The position numbers and the translations under genes were made by a program. Of a stretch of DNA of 8,677 nt, positions 6,401 to 8,677 are shown piece after piece (position 1 is the stretch's first letter; every line of letters begins with the position of its first letter). This stretch comes from Gammaproteobacteria bacterium. GTDB taxonomy: Bacteria > Pseudomonadota > Gammaproteobacteria > Pseudomonadales > Pseudohongiellaceae. Below the pieces are notes generated by a model. It searched no databases, had not been told where the DNA came from, and was given only the letters and a program-made list of their open reading frames with translations. The stretch spans positions 1-8,677 of the forward strand of contig DORE01000184.1 in the NCBI GenBank assembly GCA_003514305.1, written 5' to 3'.

Positions 6401-7728
6401 TCAATAAGCACCGGCTCAAAGGCCTGGATACCCAACCTGTGAAGGGTTGGAGCGCGATTCAGTAACACGGGGTGCTCGCGGATAACCTCTGCCAAAATAT
6501 CCCAGACTTCTGCAGTTTCGCGCTCGACCATTTTCTTGGCTGCCTTGATTGTCGTGGCCAGACCGCGACGTTCAAGTTTGCCAAAGATGAAAGGTTTAAA
6601 AAGCTCTAGCGCCATCTTTTTGGGCAACCCGCATTGGTGAAGCTTTAGTGTGGGGCCCACCACGATCACGGAACGACCAGAATAATCCACACGCTTACCC
6701 AGCAAGTTCTGACGGAAGCGCCCTTGTTTGCCTTTGATCATGTCAGCCAGAGACTTCAATGGTCGCTTGTTAGATCCAGTGATTGCCCTTCCACGACGAC
6801 CGTTATCAAGCAAGGCATCAACGGCTTCCTGTAGCATCCGCTTTTCATTCCGCACGATGATGTCCGGTGCATTGAGATCCAATAACCGCTTGAGGCGGTT
6901 GTTCCTATTGATCACCCGGCGATATAGATCGTTCAGATCTGACGTTGCGAACCTGCCGCCGTCGAGTGGCACGAGGGGGCGTAAATCCGGAGGCAGCACA
7001 GGCAAAACGCTCATGACCATCCATTCCGGCTTGTTACCGGACTCGGAGAAGGCCTCTAGAAGCTTGAGACGCTTGGATAATTTCTTTAGTTTCGTTTCAG
7101 AATTTGTCTGCGGAATTTCTTCTCTAAGACGCGCCACTTCGCCTTCCACATCCATATCTTTCATCAGAGCCTGAACAGCTTCGGCGCCCATCTTGGCCTC
7201 GAACTCATCGCTGAACTCTTCCATCGCCTCGTAGTACTGCTCGTCATTAAGTAGCTGACCCTTCTCGAGAGTCGTCATGCCTGGATCTGTCACCACAAAG
7301 GACTCAAAATATAAAATACGCTCGATGTCTCGCAGCGTCATGTCCAGTAGCAAACCAATGCGCGATGGCAATGATTTCAGAAACCAAATATGGGCCACTG
7401 GGCTTGCCAGTTCGATGTGGCCCATGCGCTCACGTCGGACCTTCGACAGCGCCACTTCCACACCACACTTCTCACAGATCACGCCCCGATGCTTGAGCCG
7501 CTTGTACTTTCCACAGAGGCATTCGTAGTCTTTGACGGGGCCAAAAATCTTGGCGCAAAACAGACCGTCTCGCTCTGGCTTGAACGTTCGGTAGTTGATC
7601 GTCTCTGGCTTTTTTACCTCGCCAAAGGACCAAGATCGAATCATCTCCGGCGAAGCCAGACCGATGCGAATGGAATCAAACTCATCTGACTGTGACTGAG
7701 ATTTCAGCAACCCTAAAAGGTCTTTCAT
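3481..7728 (-). CDS. rpoC: DNA-directed RNA polymerase subunit beta'
   Basis: Beta' forms half of the catalytic cleft of RNA polymerase together with beta. The product from the chosen start has 1415 residues (E. coli 1407). Visible landmarks are the N-terminal zinc ribbon Cys70, Cys72, Cys85 and Cys88; RQNLLGKRVDYSGRSVIVVGP of the clamp and switch region; the catalytic NADFDGD at about 458-464, whose three Asp hold the Mg2+; and the second zinc site, with Cys in EEDCGTEEG near 814 and ETRFGICSQCYGR near 890. The trigger loop has GEPGTQLTMRTFHIGGAAS, followed by the large gammaproteobacterial SI3 insertion, and KENVVVGRLIPAGTG lies near the C terminus. I place the start at ATG 7726-7728 (MKDLL), because GGAGG (7736-7740) lies seven bases upstream and MKDLL matches the family. 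An in-frame GTG at 7768-7770 would add 14 residues without support. The acidic, Ala-rich tail is lineage-variable. Confidence 0.99.
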   Translation of the reverse strand: MKDLLGLLKSQSQSDEFDSIRIGLASPEMIRSWSFGEVKKPETINYRTFKPERDGLFCAKIFGPVKDYECLCGKYKRLKHRGVICEKCGVEVALSKVRRERMGHIELASPVAHIWFLKSLPSRIGLLLDMTLRDIERILYFESFVVTDPGMTTLEKGQLLNDEQYYEAMEEFSDEFEAKMGAEAVQALMKDMDVEGEVARLREEIPQTNSETKLKKLSKRLKLLEAFSESGNKPEWMVMSVLPVLPPDLRPLVPLDGGRFATSDLNDLYRRVINRNNRLKRLLDLNAPDIIVRNEKRMLQEAVDALLDNGRRGRAITGSNKRPLKSLADMIKGKQGRFRQNLLGKRVDYSGRSVIVVGPTLKLHQCGLPKKMALELFKPFIFGKLERRGLATTIKAAKKMVERETAEVWDILAEVIREHPVLLNRAPTLHRLGIQAFEPVLIEGKAIQLHPLVCAAYNADFDGDQMAVHVPLTLEAQLEARTLMMSTNNILAPANGEPIIVPSQDVVLGLYYMTRERVNAKGEGMVFADPKEVQRAYESENAHLQARIKVRISESIVSDEGKKETTTSIVDTTVGRVLLFNIVPEGLPFSMVNQKMAKKPISQILNACYRNVGLKETVIFADQLMYTGYKYSTRSGSSIGVNDFEIPDEKAKIIDQANSEVAEIESQFASGLVTQGEKYNKVIDIWSRANDIVAKSMMEGLSTETVVNRDGKEEAQESFNSVYVYADSGARGSPAQIRQLAGMRGLMARPDGSIIETPITANFREGLNVSQYFTSTHGARKGLADTALKTANSGYLTRRLVDISQDLVITEEDCGTEEGLTMAPIIEGGDIIAPLGDRVLGRVLAADVVHEESGDVIAEKGTLINERMVDRLESNGVDQVHVRSPITCETRFGICSQCYGRDLARGHLANVGEAVGVIAAQSIGEPGTQLTMRTFHIGGAASRATASDSVQVRNTGTVHLSNMKTVENVKGALVVVSRSGELIVNDTNGRERERYKLPYGAVVTAGKNRDVEAGQIVATWDPHTHPIVSEVAGKVKFAAMEEGITVREQTDEITGLTSTSVIDPAERASSAKELRPAVTVVDKKGKEVCLPGTTVPAHYFLPANAIISLKDGADMNIGDFIARIPQEGSKTRDITGGLPRVADLFEARKPKEPAILAEISGTVSFGKETKGKRRLVITPPDGVNPIDGSSHYETLIPKWRTMTVFEGESIEKGEVVSEGPPAPHDILRLKGVEALAQYIVNEVQDVYRLQGVRINDKHIEVIVRQMLRKVEITNSGDSNLIKGEQLTYTEILEINEQLKSEDKQEARYDRQLLGITKASLATESFISAASFQETTRVLTEAAVTGKRDFLRGLKENVVVGRLIPAGTGMAYHEARRKQALEEADSETVSASDVEAALSEALSLEGTGSDAAPAAE

Positions 7729-7831
7729 TCTATTTCCTCCGCCCGTGCCCTTGCGAGACGCGGGCTTCACTAATCAAAAATTCATTATTTCTAGAACACA
7801 TCCTAAGACTCTTCAATGTAAGTGATCGATA
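7729..7831 (-). other. rpoB-rpoC intercistronic spacer
   Basis: The 103-base spacer holds an AT-rich first half and the GC hairpin and ribosome binding site next to rpoC. A weak promoter-like pair, TTGAAG (7811-7816), 17 bases and TAGAAA (7788-7793), matches only four of six positions in each box. I see no terminator, which agrees with rpoB-rpoC cotranscription. Confidence 0.5.
7736..7765 (-). promoter_or_regulatory. rpoC ribosome binding site with abutting hairpin
   Basis: The transcript has GCCCG (7761-7765) and CGGGC (7741-7745) separated by 15 bases, giving a five-pair GC stem that ends exactly where the GGAGG Shine-Dalgarno (7736-7740) begins. The Shine-Dalgarno is near consensus and seven bases from the ATG, which decides the rpoC start at 7728. 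The hairpin leaves the site exposed rather than pairing with it; any control or RNA processing role is inference. Confidence 0.5.
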
Positions 7832-8677
7832 TTACTCGCTGACATCTAGCTCCATATCGATACCTAGAGAGCGAATCTCCTTAACCAGCACATTGAATGA
7901 TTCCGGCATAGCGGGCTCCATGCGATGATCGCCATCTACAATGTTTTTATACATCTTAGTGCGACCGGCGACGTCATCAGATTTGACCGTGAGCATTTCT
8001 TGTAACGTGTAAGCGGCACCGTAAGCTTCAAGCGCCCAAACTTCCATCTCACCAAAACGTTGACCGCCGAACTGGGCCTTACCGCCAAGTGGCTGCTGTG
8101 TTACCAGACTATACGACCCTGTGGAACGAGCATGCATTTTGTCATCAACAAGGTGGTTCAATTTCAACATGTACATGATGCCAACCGTAACAGGACGATC
8201 AAAAGCATCTCCTGTGCGGCCATCAAACAAGGTGACCTGTCCGCTCTCATCCATGCCTGCCAACGCCAGCATGTCCTTGATCTCAGTCTCTGCAGCGCCA
8301 TCGAAAACCGGGGTTGCCATAGGCACGCCGGACCGTAAGTTCCCTGCAAGTTCGCCAAGCTCCTCTTCTGAAAATGACTTGATATCTTCGGTACGGTTGC
8401 CGATTTTGTTGTAAACGTCTGTTACCAACTTCTTCAGCTCCGTCGCTTTGGCTTGGGCATCCAGTAGCCTGCCGATTTTTTCGCCAAGCCCTTTTGACGC
8501 GGCCCCCAAATGGGTTTCAAGAACCTGCCCCACGTTCATACGGGACGGCACCCCGAGAGGATTAAGCACAATATCGACCGGCTCCCCGTTATCGTCGTAA
8601 GGCATGTCTTCCTCAGGCATTACCACCGAAATCACGCCTTTGTTACCATGACGGCCAGCCATTTTGTCTCCTGGCTG
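7832..8677 (-). CDS. rpoB: DNA-directed RNA polymerase subunit beta, C-terminal part (partial)
   Basis: This is the last 281 residues of the beta subunit; the 5' part continues past the right edge. The frame is open to the edge, reading QPGDKMAGRHGNKG, so the Met codon at 8660-8662 is internal and not a start. Family landmarks are GDKMAGRHGNKG, with the two Lys corresponding to E. coli Lys1065 and Lys1073 near the active site; DIVLNPLGVPSRMN; KMHARSTGSYSLVTQQPLGG, with the His corresponding to E. coli His1237; and GQRFGEMEVWALEAYGAAYT followed by LQEMLTVKSDD, then FNVLVKEIRSLG near the C terminus. These contribute to the active centre and to contacts with beta'. The stop is TAA at 7832-7834. 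The rifampicin-binding region lies outside the window, so resistance cannot be judged. Confidence 0.99.
   Translation of the reverse strand, partial: QPGDKMAGRHGNKGVISVVMPEEDMPYDDNGEPVDIVLNPLGVPSRMNVGQVLETHLGAASKGLGEKIGRLLDAQAKATELKKLVTDVYNKIGNRTEDIKSFSEEELGELAGNLRSGVPMATPVFDGAAETEIKDMLALAGMDESGQVTLFDGRTGDAFDRPVTVGIMYMLKLNHLVDDKMHARSTGSYSLVTQQPLGGKAQFGGQRFGEMEVWALEAYGAAYTLQEMLTVKSDDVAGRTKMYKNIVDGDHRMEPAMPESFNVLVKEIRSLGIDMELDVSE

Noticed and set aside
7729..7770. Upstream in-frame GTG at 7768-7770 as the rpoC start
   Set aside because: The 14 extra residues are not family-like and run through the hairpin and ribosome binding site. ATG at 7728 has GGAGG at ideal spacing and gives the canonical MKDLL start.
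7788..7816. Promoter for rpoC in the rpoB-rpoC spacer (TTGAAG, 17 bases, TAGAAA)
   Set aside because: Both boxes match only four of six consensus positions, and such matches are common by chance in AT-rich spacers. rpoB and rpoC are normally cotranscribed.
7832..8662. Met codon at 8660-8662 as the start of a complete 276-residue protein
   Set aside because: The frame stays open to the window edge and continues the conserved rpoB sequence QPGDK before this Met, so it is an internal residue of a truncated rpoB.

Overview
The window is a piece of the core transcription and translation locus of a gammaproteobacterium, with every real gene on the minus strand. In transcription order (right to left) it holds the 3' end of rpoB, complete rpoC, complete rpsL (S12), complete rpsG (S7), complete fusA (EF-G) and the first eight codons of a tuf gene (EF-Tu). 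This rpoBC-str order is the classical gammaproteobacterial one. The RpoC C-terminal part resembles, from memory, Pseudomonadales/Cellvibrionales proteins more than enterobacterial ones. A marine or environmental member of that broad group is my inference; the genus cannot be told from this window.

Layout: rpoB (8677 to 7832, 5' end outside the window), a 103-base gap with a hairpin abutting a strong rpoC ribosome binding site, then rpoC (7728 to 3481). A 218-base gap follows, with a possible weak terminator, a good sigma-70 promoter (TTGACT, 17 bases, TAGACT) and a leader of about 120 bases. Then come rpsL (3262 to 2888), a 190-base rpsL-rpsG interval, rpsG (2697 to 2227), a 40-base gap, fusA (2186 to 90, GTG start), a 64-base gap and tuf (from 25, GTG start). 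The genes split into two transcription units: the RNA polymerase beta and beta' subunits, and the str unit making two 30S proteins and two elongation factors.

No mobile element, CRISPR array, tRNA, rRNA or accessory system is visible, and all full-length proteins look intact and canonical. The least ordinary part is the rpsL-rpsG interval. It is about twice the length I recall for E. coli, where this interval carries the S7 translational operator. It contains an intact 52-codon open frame for a strongly basic peptide starting 7 bases after the rpsL stop, and it can also be drawn as four consecutive hairpins. Whether it is a hidden small gene, an enlarged S7 operator, or both cannot be settled from one sequence. 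I see no convincing new multi-gene system here.
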